Assembly: GCF_003490595.1 (NCBI RefSeq)
Contig: NZ_QQGY01000010.1
Location: forward strand, 1-64,000
Direction of reading: 5' to 3'
Origin: Haemophilus haemolyticus_L
GTDB lineage: Bacteria > Pseudomonadota > Gammaproteobacteria > Enterobacterales > Pasteurellaceae
DNA: 64,000 nucleotides
Part shown: positions 48,027-56,532 of the stretch, piece by piece
Layout of the letters: every line of letters starts with the position of its first letter
Position numbering within the stretch: position 1 is the stretch's first letter
Program-made: the position numbers and the translations under genes
Notes under the pieces: generated by a model
Databases searched by the model: none
Seen by the model: the letters and a program-made list of their open reading frames with translations, nothing else
Told to the model about the DNA's origin: nothing

Positions 48027-48174
48027 TGTATCCTCTAAAAATAATCGATTTTTTATCCGCACTTTAGGCGGAAAAGTTAAGAAAAACGGGCGGATTATAG
48101 CCGTTTTTGGCTTTCTACGAAAGAAAAAATAATATTGTTCATAAAAAACTCAATTTAGCATAAGTTAACAATGA

Positions 48175-48202
48175 TTTACAAAATCAAAACACTCCCTATA
48201 AT
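48175..48202 (+). promoter_or_regulatory. promoter of the infA-ksgA glycosyltransferase gene
   Basis: -35 TTTACA (48175-48180), 16-base spacer, perfect -10 TATAAT (48197-48202), 35 bases before the ATG at 48237. The promoter looks intact even though the gene is frameshifted. Confidence 0.7.
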
Positions 48203-48236
48203 CAACATAAATAATCCCATTACTAGGTAAATAAAA

Positions 48237-49311
48237 ATGAATAAAACATTACTAAGTAATAATAATCACCCCAATATTTCATTAACCTGTCAAAAATTTC
48301 AATATGGCGGAGGTATGGAGCGATATCTTATTGATATTGTTAATGGATTATCTCAGGCAAGCATTACACCTAAAATTTACTCTGCCAAGTTTGATACTGC
48401 ATTACCTGAATACGATTTGATTAAGCCAGTTAAGATTAATCTTTCTTTTGTGCCTAAAAAAATGGAGAACTTCGTTTCTTTCCTATTTTTCAAATAAATA
48501 TAAAGAAACATCAGAAGTCTCACTTACCACCTCTTATACCCTATCTGACGTTGTTATTTGTGGTGGAAATCATAAAGGATATCTACAAGCATCAAAGAAA
48601 AAGCCAAGCATATCAGATCGATTTAAAATCATGGGTGAACAAAAATCTTTAAATCAATCCAAATATGTCATCGCTCATTCTGCATTGATGAAAAAAGAAC
48701 TCGTTGAGTTATATCATATCCCAGAAAACAAAATTGATGTGATTTATCCCCCTATTAATACAGATAAATTCACACAAATCAATGAAGAAGAAAGAGTAAA
48801 ACTCAGAGAAAAGTTGGGTTTCAAAAAAGATGAAATCATTTACCTATTTCCTTCTACTGGGCATACGCGAAAAGGTTTTGATATTTTAAAAAAATATTTT
48901 GAAAAAACTCAGTTACCTATTCGCTTAGTGGTAGCAGGAACGCCTGTAGAAGAAAATCCTAAAATATCTTCGCTTGGTTTTTGCAAAAATATGCCTGAAT
49001 TATACCAATCGGCAGATTTCACCATTATGGCATCTCAATATGAGCCATTTGGGCTTGTTGGACTAGAATCCATATTATCTGGTACGCCAGTTATTTTTTC
49101 TGAAAACATGGGATGCCTAGAAGTATTACAACATGGATTTGGCTATACATTTTCTAGAGAAAACATGAATACATTGGATGATGCAATTCAAAAATCAGTA
49201 AAACAAGCATCTGAACATCAACATCGTATTCTCAATCCAATGGACTGTATTCGTTATAATCCAAGTTTGAGTCATCATATTAAAACAATACTGGAACTCA
49301 TCGCTAAATGA
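48237..49311 (+). pseudogene. frameshifted GT4-family LOS glycosyltransferase
   Basis: Two overlapping frames make one glycosyltransferase. Codons 1-86 (48237-48497) carry the GT4 donor-loop start QYGGGMERYLIDIVNGL; the second frame (from about 48450 to 49311) carries the rest, with IDVIYPPINTDKF, a C-terminal Rossmann domain STGHTRKGFDILKKY, and the catalytic EX7E motif in EPFGLVGLE. A +1 jump (removing one base) joins them, most simply within the seven-A run at 48456-48462. As sequenced, translation stops at TAA 48495-48497. It lies in the infA-ksgA gap, a site known for strain-variable LOS genes. Whether it is a dead gene or a slippage switch is open. Confidence 0.75.
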
Positions 49312-49394
49312 TATTGCCCATGACAGTTACACTAAAATTTACAAAAGAAATACAGGCTCTATAATAACCGCACTTTTCTTATTAAATAGTACTT

Positions 49395-50258
49395 ATGAAC
49401 TCAAAAAAACACTTAGGCCATACCGCCCGTAAACGCTTCGGACAAAACTTTTTACATGATACCTCTGTCATTCAAGGTATCGTGGCCGCAATTTACCCAC
49501 AACCCAATCAATTCTTAGTGGAAATTGGTCCGGGACTTGGCGCATTAACAGAGCCGGTTGGTGAACTTGTCGATCACCTCACTGTGGTAGAGCTTGACCG
49601 AGACCTTGCAGAACGTTTACGTCATCATCCATTTTTACATCAAAAACTCACTGTTATTGAAACGGATGCGATGCAATTTGATTTTGGTGAGCTTTATACA
49701 AAAGAAAATTTGGCAGAAAAAGGTCAGAAATTACGTGTGTTTGGTAACTTGCCTTACAACATTTCTACGCCATTAATGTTCCATTTATTTAAGTATCATG
49801 ATGTAATTCAAGATATGCACTTCATGCTGCAAAAAGAAGTGGTAAAACGCTTATGCGCAGGGCCAAATAGCAAAGCCTACGGCCGTTTAACCATTATGGC
49901 TCAATACTTCTGCCAGGTGATGCCTGTACTTGAAGTACCACCTTCGGCCTTCAAACCTGCGCCGAAAGTGGATTCAGCCGTTGTGCGTTTAATTCCACAT
50001 AAAGAATTACCTCATCCTGTAAAAGATTTATATTGGTTGAACCGTGTTTGCTCCCAAGCGTTCAATCAGCGCCGTAAAACACTGCGCAATGCACTCTCAA
50101 CATTATTTTCACCTGAAAATCTGACCTCACTAGGTATTGATTTAAATGCACGCGCAGAAAATTTGACTATCGCAGATTATGCCCGCTTAGCAAACTGGTT
50201 GGTAGATAATCCACCAGCTGATATCAATAAATATGAAATCTTAGATTCAGAAGGGTAA
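49395..50258 (+). CDS. ksgA: 16S rRNA adenine dimethyltransferase KsgA
   Basis: Dimethylates A1518 and A1519 of 16S rRNA (E. coli numbering) late in 30S assembly. The 287 residues include GQNFLHD near 16-22, the SAM motif VEIGPGLGALTEP near 43-55 and the catalytic NLPYNIST near 118-125. Followed 15 bases later by apaH, so the two are likely co-transcribed. In Rd I recall lic2A between them; here there is no space for it. Confidence 0.97.
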   Translation: MNSKKHLGHTARKRFGQNFLHDTSVIQGIVAAIYPQPNQFLVEIGPGLGALTEPVGELVDHLTVVELDRDLAERLRHHPFLHQKLTVIETDAMQFDFGELYTKENLAEKGQKLRVFGNLPYNISTPLMFHLFKYHDVIQDMHFMLQKEVVKRLCAGPNSKAYGRLTIMAQYFCQVMPVLEVPPSAFKPAPKVDSAVVRLIPHKELPHPVKDLYWLNRVCSQAFNQRRKTLRNALSTLFSPENLTSLGIDLNARAENLTIADYARLANWLVDNPPADINKYEILDSEG

Positions 50259-50273
50259 AAAGAGCGGTCAAAA

Positions 50274-51101
50274 ATGGCAACCTATTTCGTCGGTGATTTG
50301 CAAGGCTGTTATGATGAATTACAGCTTTTATTAGAACGTGTAGATTTCAATCCTACGCAAGATAAACTTTATCTTGTGGGGGATCTTGTGGCTCGTGGAG
50401 ATAAATCACTTGAATGTCTTCGTTTCGTAAAATCACTTGGTAATGCAGCACAAACCGTACTAGGTAATCACGATTTACACTTAATTGCGACCGCACTTGG
50501 TATTAAAAAAGTAAAACCGCGTGATCGCGTCGATGCCATTTTTAATGCGCCCGATTTTGATGAGCTGATTCATTGGTTACGCCATCAGCCATTACTTGTA
50601 CATAATGAAGAATTAAACTTTCTGATGGCACACGCAGGTATTTCGCCTGATTGGGATTTGGAAACTGCGAAATCTTGTGCGGCCGAAGTTGAACAGATTT
50701 TACAGCACGGTGATTTTCATTATCTTATTGAAAATATGTATTCTGAACAGCCTGATCGCTGGTCGCCAGATTTACAGGGCTTAGCGCGTCATCGTTACAT
50801 TATTAATGCTTTCACTCGCATGCGTTTTTGCTATTTAGATCATCGCTTTGATTTTGCCTGTAAATCTCCTTTAAAAGATGCGCCTACAGAGCTTACAGCT
50901 TGGTTTAATTTAGATAATCCTCTTTATAAACAAATTCCCATTGTCTTTGGGCATTGGGCAAGTTTAGTGGATGAGCCTACTCCACAAGGTATTTATGCCT
51001 TAGATACCGGTTGTGTGTGGAATAATCGAATGACCATGTTGCGTTGGGAAGACAAACAGTTCTTCACACAAAGTCCGGTCAAAAATTACAGTGATTTTTA
51101 A
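50274..51101 (+). CDS. apaH: diadenosine tetraphosphatase ApaH
   Basis: Symmetrical Ap4A hydrolase giving two ADP, a metallophosphoesterase (also removes Np4-type caps from RNA in E. coli). The 275 residues show the phosphoesterase motifs GDLQGCYDE near 7-15, GDLVARGDKS near 36-45 and GNHDLHL near 62-68, with metal-ligand histidines later (AHAG near 119, GHW near 224). Overall length and order ksgA-apaH match E. coli. It precedes an HI_0552 family gene by 9 bases. Confidence 0.95.
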   Translation: MATYFVGDLQGCYDELQLLLERVDFNPTQDKLYLVGDLVARGDKSLECLRFVKSLGNAAQTVLGNHDLHLIATALGIKKVKPRDRVDAIFNAPDFDELIHWLRHQPLLVHNEELNFLMAHAGISPDWDLETAKSCAAEVEQILQHGDFHYLIENMYSEQPDRWSPDLQGLARHRYIINAFTRMRFCYLDHRFDFACKSPLKDAPTELTAWFNLDNPLYKQIPIVFGHWASLVDEPTPQGIYALDTGCVWNNRMTMLRWEDKQFFTQSPVKNYSDF

Positions 51102-51110
51102 GGAAACGCT

Positions 51111-51734
51111 ATGCTCTCGCTTACTGCCGAATCTTGTGAACTGTTCAATATTCCTTTCTATCAATTTGCCCAAATGAAAAAATTCTGTCCAGAAGATATT
51201 CCGGCGATTAAAGCGGATTACAAATTACATTGGGATAACTGGAAAGCGATTATTCAAGAAGTGGCAAAACAGCTTGGCACACCTTTTGCGAAACCGCATA
51301 TTGAAAGTTGGACCAATGGTTGGCAAGTGCGAGCACATTTCTTCGCTTATTTTAAATACGAGTTTAATCAAAATTCTGCAGCGATCTTTTCTGTGCTATT
51401 AAATCGTCGTCGATTAAGAGTGTGCTTAGATTGGCATTGCTATCGCGCAGATCGCTCACAAATTAATGTGCAACAATATAATCGGTGGCTTGATCAATTT
51501 GATTTCAAACAATTTGCTGATTTTGATATTTGGCGAGAAGATGAAAGTGAATATGATGATTTTCGCAAAGTGAAACAAATGACTAAAAACGATCTCATTT
51601 TACGCTCAGAAGAAGATTTTTGGTGCATAGGAAAAAGCATTGAAAAATCGGAACTCAGTCAAATAAATCCCGTCTCTTTTATCATTCAAACTATTCAAGC
51701 ATTACAACCAATCTACGAATATTGCCATCAATAA
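51111..51734 (+). CDS. HI_0552 family protein of unknown function
   Basis: A 207-residue soluble protein that I recognise only as the HI_0552 family of Pasteurellaceae. No transmembrane or signal segment is visible, and I see no catalytic motif. It is rich in aromatic residues (many Trp/Tyr/Phe, e.g. ESWTNGWQVRAHFFAYFKYEF near 64-84), with a possible barrel-like domain at 60-130. It starts 9 bases after apaH with a ribosome site AAGGA, so the two are likely co-transcribed. Confidence 0.75.
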   Translation: MLSLTAESCELFNIPFYQFAQMKKFCPEDIPAIKADYKLHWDNWKAIIQEVAKQLGTPFAKPHIESWTNGWQVRAHFFAYFKYEFNQNSAAIFSVLLNRRRLRVCLDWHCYRADRSQINVQQYNRWLDQFDFKQFADFDIWREDESEYDDFRKVKQMTKNDLILRSEEDFWCIGKSIEKSELSQINPVSFIIQTIQALQPIYEYCHQ

Positions 51735-51836
51735 AAGTGCGGTTATTTTCATGAAAGTTTTTCGCCCTGTTTAGTTGTTATGTTATCATTACATTAATTT
51801 AACATTTTTAACAATTTAAACTTTTAGGAGAGCTTT

Positions 51837-53171
51837 ATGAAAAACGTCGTGATCGTCGGCGGGGGCGCTGGCGGCATTGAATTAGCAACATTCTTAGGTG
51901 ATAAATTAGGTCGAAAAAAACAAGCTAAAGTGACACTAGTGGATCGCAATGCTACGCATCTATGGAAACCCCTATTACATGAAATTGCAACGGGTGTAAT
52001 GGATGATGGCGTAGATTCTCTTAGCTATCGTGCACATGGTAAAAATCACCATTTCAGTTTTGAACAGGGTTCAATCACTCGTATTAATCGTGAACAAAAA
52101 TATGTTGAACTCGCCCCTGTTTATGGGCAAGAAGGCGATATGCTCGTCATTACTCGCCGAATTCCTTATGATTACTTAGTGATTGCGATCGGTAGCAAAT
52201 CAAATGATTTCAACACAAAAGGTGTGGCTGATAACTGTATTTTCTTAGACAGCTCTGATCAAGCACTTCGCTTCCAACAAAAAATGTTGGAATTATTCCT
52301 TAAATTCTCTGAAAACCGTGCTTTAGATGATATTGGTGAAGAAGAATTTAAACAAAAATTAGTGGATGAAAATAATGTGAATATCGCTATTGTCGGTGGC
52401 GGAGCAACTGGTGTGGAATTAACAGCTGAGCTTTATCATGCTACGGAAGATTTATCTTCTTACGGCTATGGCAAAATTGATAACTCATGTTTACAAGTCA
52501 CTCTCGTTGAAGCGGGACCTCGCTTACTGCCAGCACTACCCGAAGATTTATCTGCTGCGGTATTAGACGAGTTGCAAGAAATGGGCACAAACGTGAAATT
52601 AAATACAATGATCACCGAAGCTCAACCCAATACCCTTATCACCAAAGATGGAGAAGAAATTAAGGCAGATCTCATCGTTTGGGCCGCAGGCGTTCGCACA
52701 TCAACAGTGACACAGCAATTTGATGGATTAGAACTCAATCGAATCAATCAATTAGTGGTAAAAGACACACTTCAAACAACCGTTGATGACAGTATTTTTG
52801 CCATTGGTGACTGTGCAGCATTAACACAGCCAAACGGTAAATTAGTCCCGCCAAGAGCTCAAGCCGCACATCAAATGGCAAAAGCTTGTGCAAAAAATAT
52901 CTTTGCACTTTTTGAGCAAAAACCATTAAAACCATTTAAATATAACGATAAAGGCACCTTAGTTTCTCTGTCAGATTTCACCGCACTTGGTAGCTTAACC
53001 AATAAATTCGGTAAAAATCCACTTACCGTTCAAGGTAAATTTGCACAATTTGCCTATGTATCTTTATATAGAATGCATCAACATGCTTTGCACGGTTGTA
53101 TTAAAATTGGTTTGATTATTCTGGTTGATAAACTAAATCGTTATTTAAAACCAAGATTAAAATTACACTAA
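51837..53171 (+). CDS. ndh: type II NADH:quinone dehydrogenase Ndh
   Basis: Single-subunit, non-proton-pumping NADH dehydrogenase (NDH-2; Rd HI0747). The FAD-binding fold is at the N-terminus (VVIVGGGAGGIELA near 4-17), the NADH-binding fold at ~181 (IAIVGGGATGVELTAELYH), with FAIGDCAAL near 321 and PRAQAAHQMAK near 338 for the second FAD segment. The C-terminal amphipathic region anchors it to the membrane. The 444 residues are typical. The start follows TAGGAGAG. Not linked to ksgA-apaH in Rd as I remember it. Confidence 0.95.
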   Translation: MKNVVIVGGGAGGIELATFLGDKLGRKKQAKVTLVDRNATHLWKPLLHEIATGVMDDGVDSLSYRAHGKNHHFSFEQGSITRINREQKYVELAPVYGQEGDMLVITRRIPYDYLVIAIGSKSNDFNTKGVADNCIFLDSSDQALRFQQKMLELFLKFSENRALDDIGEEEFKQKLVDENNVNIAIVGGGATGVELTAELYHATEDLSSYGYGKIDNSCLQVTLVEAGPRLLPALPEDLSAAVLDELQEMGTNVKLNTMITEAQPNTLITKDGEEIKADLIVWAAGVRTSTVTQQFDGLELNRINQLVVKDTLQTTVDDSIFAIGDCAALTQPNGKLVPPRAQAAHQMAKACAKNIFALFEQKPLKPFKYNDKGTLVSLSDFTALGSLTNKFGKNPLTVQGKFAQFAYVSLYRMHQHALHGCIKIGLIILVDKLNRYLKPRLKLH

Positions 53172-53184
53172 TCTTTAAAGATAA

Positions 53185-53211
53185 AAATGCGGTGAAAAAT
53201 CACCGCACTTG
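53185..53211. terminator. hairpin between ndh and rseB
   Basis: TGCGGTGA (53188-53195) and TCACCGCA (53200-53207) form a stem around AAAA between convergent stops; half of the pair is an imperfect uptake signal (AATGCGGTG). Confidence 0.75.
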
Positions 53212-54159
53212 TTATCGAAATTTAACTTCTTGTACAATTCGCTTAGCTGCAGCTATGGGCAATTGCCCAATAAAAGTAATTTCTTTTCCGCCACTCACTT
53301 CACTATAAATCGTATAAGCTCCTTGTTTCCAAGTATTTTCTGGTAGATTATTAGAGCCTGCATTAGAAACAAACAACGTAAAAGTAAATAAACCGTCGCT
53401 ATATAATGCGCTATCTATGATTTCATTTTCCAATGTTTCTTGAGTATATCGAATTAAAGAAAAACCTTGTGGCAACCAACCTGCAGACCAAGTTATATCT
53501 GAATTTTGTTCATTTTTACTTTCTTTCAACAAAGGAGGCATTGAGACTTTGTTAATATACTCCGTCAACCCTCTTAGTCTATCGTCGATATAAAGCGTTA
53601 CAACTCTAAACTGATCAAGTAATTTACCTTCACTATCAAGCATATCACCGCGTAATAATAAACCATTTTCTTCATCGACAAACACTAAATACTGATATCG
53701 GAAATCATCTTTAGGGATGATACGGATCGTGTCAGCAAAACGCCCAGCCACTCGATCTTTACCTATTTTTATAAAATCATAAACTGAAGAAAGTTTATCA
53801 AAATCAGCCCGAACAACAGCAGGCATTGCATCGACGATATTGCCACTATTAAGTGTAAAGGCTTGAGTATTCGGCTGAAAATAGCTGACTAAATTATCAC
53901 GTTGAATAATTTCTTGTTGACGACCATCAAGCGTCACTAATTGCGCATAAGTTTTATTATCTTTCTTAATATGACGATAACGAAAGGAATCCATATTTGA
54001 TGGGGTTGTTTGAACAAAGGCAAGCTCATAATTGAGATTATCCAATGCTTGTGTCATTTTATCTAAAGACTGCTTCGCAGAAAGCTCTTCAGCTGAAGTA
54101 ATGTTACTAAATAGAAAAGAAAGAGAAAGTGCGGTGAGTTTTAACGCTATTTTTTTCAT
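53212..54159 (-). CDS. rseB: sigma-E factor regulatory protein RseB
   Basis: Periplasmic protein that binds RseA and shields it from DegS; it senses lipopolysaccharide intermediates. The 315-residue form has an N-terminal signal peptide (MKKIALKLTALSLSFLF...SAEE). It has the MucB/RseB domain with NYELAFVQTTPSNMDSFRYRH near 37-57 and ITWSAGWLPQGFSL near 218. Alternative starts lie at 54165 or the frame start 54192; 54159 gives the cleanest signal peptide. It is third in rpoE-rseA-rseB; no rseC/mucD gene follows. Confidence 0.88.
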   Translation of the reverse strand: MKKIALKLTALSLSFLFSNITSAEELSAKQSLDKMTQALDNLNYELAFVQTTPSNMDSFRYRHIKKDNKTYAQLVTLDGRQQEIIQRDNLVSYFQPNTQAFTLNSGNIVDAMPAVVRADFDKLSSVYDFIKIGKDRVAGRFADTIRIIPKDDFRYQYLVFVDEENGLLLRGDMLDSEGKLLDQFRVVTLYIDDRLRGLTEYINKVSMPPLLKESKNEQNSDITWSAGWLPQGFSLIRYTQETLENEIIDSALYSDGLFTFTLFVSNAGSNNLPENTWKQGAYTIYSEVSGGKEITFIGQLPIAAAKRIVQEVKFR

Positions 54160-54246
54160 AAACATTAAATTTAAAGGATAAAAATTCACCACACTAAATA
54201 GTATATTAGGTGGTGAATTAACATAAATGCACAGGGCTAATCCATA

Positions 54247-54834
54247 TTATTTTTGACTATTACTACTTACATTTAATGCATCTGCATTCATACGACGTTG
54301 TAATTCATAGTTCTGTAACATCGCACCAATACGGCGACTTTTTTGTTCAAGCTGCTCTGATGTCAATGTATCTTTACTCGGCGCATTGTAGCTCACCTCT
54401 TGAACCGTATTATTAAATGGCAAGGTTTGCAATACTGGAGTCTCAGGTAAATTAGACGCATCATTTTTATTATTGAAAGATTGAACACCAAGTACCGCCA
54501 CTAAACATACACCGGCAGCAACAGCAACTTGTGTCATTGGAGCAAAGAACGCTTTTAATTTTTGCATAAATACAGAATTATGTGCGTCTTCTGGTTCAGG
54601 TTGAGACACAGCAATGACATCGACTTTCTTCACTTCTTCAGATTCAATTAAACCTGCCATTTTAGCGGTAAAATCAGCCCCTAGAAACAAAGTACTTTCT
54701 TTACGCATCACTGCACGTACAGCATGGAATGCCTGCCAAGATTCTTGTAATTCTTCGTCTTTCAATAAAGCATCTGTCAAGCCAGCCTCGACTTGTTCGC
54801 CATCCATATAGGCTGAAAGTTGCTCTTTTTGCAT
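54247..54834 (-). CDS. rseA: anti-sigma-E factor RseA
   Basis: Inner-membrane anti-sigma factor (195 aa): the N-terminal cytoplasmic domain (1-90, starting MQKEQLSAYMDGEQ, the typical anti-sigma zipper) binds RpoE, a single membrane helix spans ~98-116 (VAVAAGVCLVAVLGVQS), and the periplasmic domain (117-195) is expected to be cut by DegS at a C-terminal hydrophobic site and bound by RseB. It follows rpoE by 17 bases. Its sequence is more divergent than rpoE, as is usual. Confidence 0.9.
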   Translation of the reverse strand: MQKEQLSAYMDGEQVEAGLTDALLKDEELQESWQAFHAVRAVMRKESTLFLGADFTAKMAGLIESEEVKKVDVIAVSQPEPEDAHNSVFMQKLKAFFAPMTQVAVAAGVCLVAVLGVQSFNNKNDASNLPETPVLQTLPFNNTVQEVSYNAPSKDTLTSEQLEQKSRRIGAMLQNYELQRRMNADALNVSSNSQK

Positions 54835-54851
54835 AGTAAACTCCGACTTTT

Positions 54852-55430
54852 TTATTCACGTTGCATCAGTGGTTGAATTTTATTCTCAATAATTTCCCTT
54901 GCTCGGAAAATACGAGAACGAACAGTACCAACAGGGCAATCCATAATTTCTGCAATCTCTTCATAGCTTAAACCTTCTAGCTCTCGCAAGGTGATTGCTG
55001 TTTTTAAATCTTCTGGCAAACTGTGAATCGTACTAAACACAATTCGTTCAAGTTCACTAGATAACATTTCATTTTCGGGTGTATCTACATCTCGCAAGTG
55101 CGTACCCACATCATAATTTTCAGCATCCTCAGCTAAAATATCTTCATTAGGTGGACGACGCCCTTGAGCCGTTAAATAATTTTTTGCCGTATTAACGGCA
55201 ATTCGATAAAGCCATGTATAGAAAGCACTTTCGCCACGAAAAGATTCAATTGAGCGATAAGCCTTTATAAAGGATTCTTGCACTACATCAGGAATATCGT
55301 TACGTGATACATAGCGAGTCAAAAGCCCCGCTACTTTATTCTGATAACGAGAAACCAACAAATTGAAGGCTTTCTTATCCCCTTGCTGCACTCTTTCTAC
55401 CAAAGCCTGATCTGTTAGCTGTTCAGCCAT
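54852..55430 (-). CDS. rpoE: extracytoplasmic stress sigma factor RpoE (sigma-E)
   Basis: ECF sigma factor of 192 residues that directs the envelope-stress response. Region 2 includes DIPDVVQESFIKAYRSIESFRGESAFYTW (~41-69, so quoted by position rather than at length) and region 4 LRELEGLSYEEIAEIMDCP near 147-165 with GTVRSRIFRARE. It heads the operon rpoE-rseA-rseB and appears to be autoregulated through the sigma-E-like promoter at 55494-55521. E. coli RpoE is 191 residues. Confidence 0.97.
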   Translation of the reverse strand: MAEQLTDQALVERVQQGDKKAFNLLVSRYQNKVAGLLTRYVSRNDIPDVVQESFIKAYRSIESFRGESAFYTWLYRIAVNTAKNYLTAQGRRPPNEDILAEDAENYDVGTHLRDVDTPENEMLSSELERIVFSTIHSLPEDLKTAITLRELEGLSYEEIAEIMDCPVGTVRSRIFRAREIIENKIQPLMQRE

Positions 55431-55493
55431 ATTTCTCCTATGCCAATATCTAACACGCCTTAATATTCAAGACAGCAAGCTCTTGTTGCAATC

Positions 55494-55521
55494 TCAGACA
55501 CAAGTGTGTGAAAAAAGTTCA
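55494..55521 (-). promoter_or_regulatory. sigma-E-dependent autoregulatory promoter of rpoE
   Basis: Minus strand: -35 TGAACTT (55515-55521; sigma-E consensus GGAACTT), exactly 16-base spacer, -10 TCTGA (55494-55498). It sits about 64 bases upstream of the rpoE start. The match to the known sigma-E element is good enough to predict positive autoregulation. Confidence 0.75.
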
Positions 55522-55538
55522 TACGTATCTTAATAATT

Positions 55539-55796
55539 TTAATTAGTTGAGATTTTTTGTACGTTTTGGATATATTCCACCATAGATTGAATGTCTGAAT
55601 CTGATGATTGACCACGATTAAAAAACCAAGAAAACAGCTGCAGATCTGTACTTGCTAATAAACGAATAAATATATCTTTTTTATCATCTGTTAATTCATC
55701 AAAATGCTTCAAATAAAAAGGCATAATGATTTTATCCAACTCCAACATTCCTCGGCGGCAATCCCATTCAATACGGAGTTTATTATATTTTTCCAT
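55539..55796 (-). CDS. sdhE: succinate dehydrogenase/fumarate reductase assembly factor SdhE
   Basis: SdhE (YgfY/CptB) promotes covalent attachment of FAD to the flavoprotein of succinate dehydrogenase and fumarate reductase. The 85-residue form begins MEKYNKLRIEWDCRRGMLELD; the RGM(L/K)ELD block near 15-21 is the family signature, and FIRLLASTDLQLFSWF near 42-57 also matches. The frame extends 25 codons upstream to 55871 across a terminator and is not conserved. It lies upstream of rpoE in the same direction, about 42 bases from the promoter. Confidence 0.9.
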   Translation of the reverse strand: MEKYNKLRIEWDCRRGMLELDKIIMPFYLKHFDELTDDKKDIFIRLLASTDLQLFSWFFNRGQSSDSDIQSMVEYIQNVQKISTN

Positions 55797-55850
55797 GTTT
55801 AATTCCTTAAATTTTAGGGGCCGATTATAGCCTAAAAAATAACAATAAAA

Positions 55851-55876
55851 AAAGGTTGGCATATCTACCAACCTTT
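55851..55876 (-). terminator. terminator after mscL
   Basis: Arms AAAGGTTGG (55851-55859) and CCAACCTTT (55868-55876) with a T-run (from AATAAAAA on the plus strand) on the minus strand. It originally ended mscL, whose 3' remnant lies at 55891-55938. Confidence 0.85.
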
Positions 55877-55890
55877 ATTTTTCAATTTCA

Positions 55891-55938
55891 TTATTTATTC
55901 TTTAATAAATCACGAATTTCTGTGAGCAAATCTTCCGA
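55891..55938 (-). pseudogene. mscL: 3' remnant of mscL cut by a Mu-like prophage
   Basis: The last 16 codons of a minus-strand gene read SEDLLTEIRDLLKNK and a stop, almost the same as the C-terminus I recall for H. influenzae MscL (mechanosensitive channel, ending ETLLTEIRDLLKNK). Its own terminator follows. Upstream the frame is interrupted by prophage DNA; the 5' portion is not in the window and should lie on the far side of the prophage. MscL is the expected neighbour here (Rd HI0626, next to sdhE and rpoE). The channel would be non-functional. Confidence 0.8.
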
Positions 55939-56160
55939 TGTATGTGGGGTAGTGACAATATTTGCATAAGGAAAAAGAAAAAATTTGGTGGGAAAAAATT
56001 GGCTGGAGCCCCTGTTTGTGGGGCTTTGGCGTTTTTAGGGGGAAAATTTATGCAAAAATGGAAAATGGTGTGGATTGGGGGAAAATGGTCGAAAATTGGG
56101 TTTTATTTTGCATAAAAGTTGGCGGTGAATTGTTAGGTTTTAAACATTTTTAAAAATTTA
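55939..56160 (+). promoter_or_regulatory. prophage left-end transposase-binding region
   Basis: Non-coding left end with iterated TGCATAA/TTATGCA-like sequences: TTTGCATAAGGAAAAAG (55961-55977), TTTATGCAAAAATGGAAAA (56047-56065) and TTTTGCATAAAAG (56110-56122). The first resembles the L1 MuA-binding site of phage Mu in pattern. They are probably the MuA-binding sites. An apparent 63-codon ORF here has the composition of the G/A-rich repeats and is not a gene. The rest of 56160-56530 has a terminator and no convincing ORF. Confidence 0.5.
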
Positions 56161-56288
56161 AAGTTCATTTTAAAGTTAGTTTAAAACGGCTTTAAACTGA
56201 ATAGGTCATTGAGTTTTGCTACTAAGAATTTACCTTAAATTTCTAACCAGAGACGATAACTTAGAAGCTAACTTAGAACTCACTAAAT

Positions 56289-56327
56289 AAAAAAGGCGGT
56301 TTTATGGGGCGAAATCGCCTTTTTTTG
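56289..56327. terminator. terminator near the prophage left end
   Basis: AAAAGGCG (56291-56298) and CGCCTTTT (56316-56323), with flanking A- and T-runs. It could end repressor transcription (minus) or block host read-through into the prophage (plus). Confidence 0.7.
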
Positions 56328-56532
56328 TTAGTTTTTGGGGCGATTTTGGTGCGTTTAGATGAAATCTAGCGGTTTGTTGTGTGTGATTATGGGTAGAATT
56401 TGCGAAAATGCGCCATTATTTGGCGGTATTTGAAAGGAACACAGGCTTCCTTGCCTTTGTGCTTTAAAATATTAAGAAAGCGCTTGTAATGCGGTTTCTT
56501 TGGATGTTACCGACATTGATGTCGGCGACATA

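Noticed and set aside
55963..55977. Prophage left end placed at 55963 (TGCATAAGG)
   Set aside because: The five bases before it (ATATT) do not fit the Mu target pattern, while TCCGA before 55939 does. Still possible within ~25 bases.
55962..56153. Plus-strand 63-codon ORF at the prophage left end
   Set aside because: Trp/Gly/Lys-rich product from G/A-rich repeats, no ribosome site, overlaps the expected transposase-binding sites.
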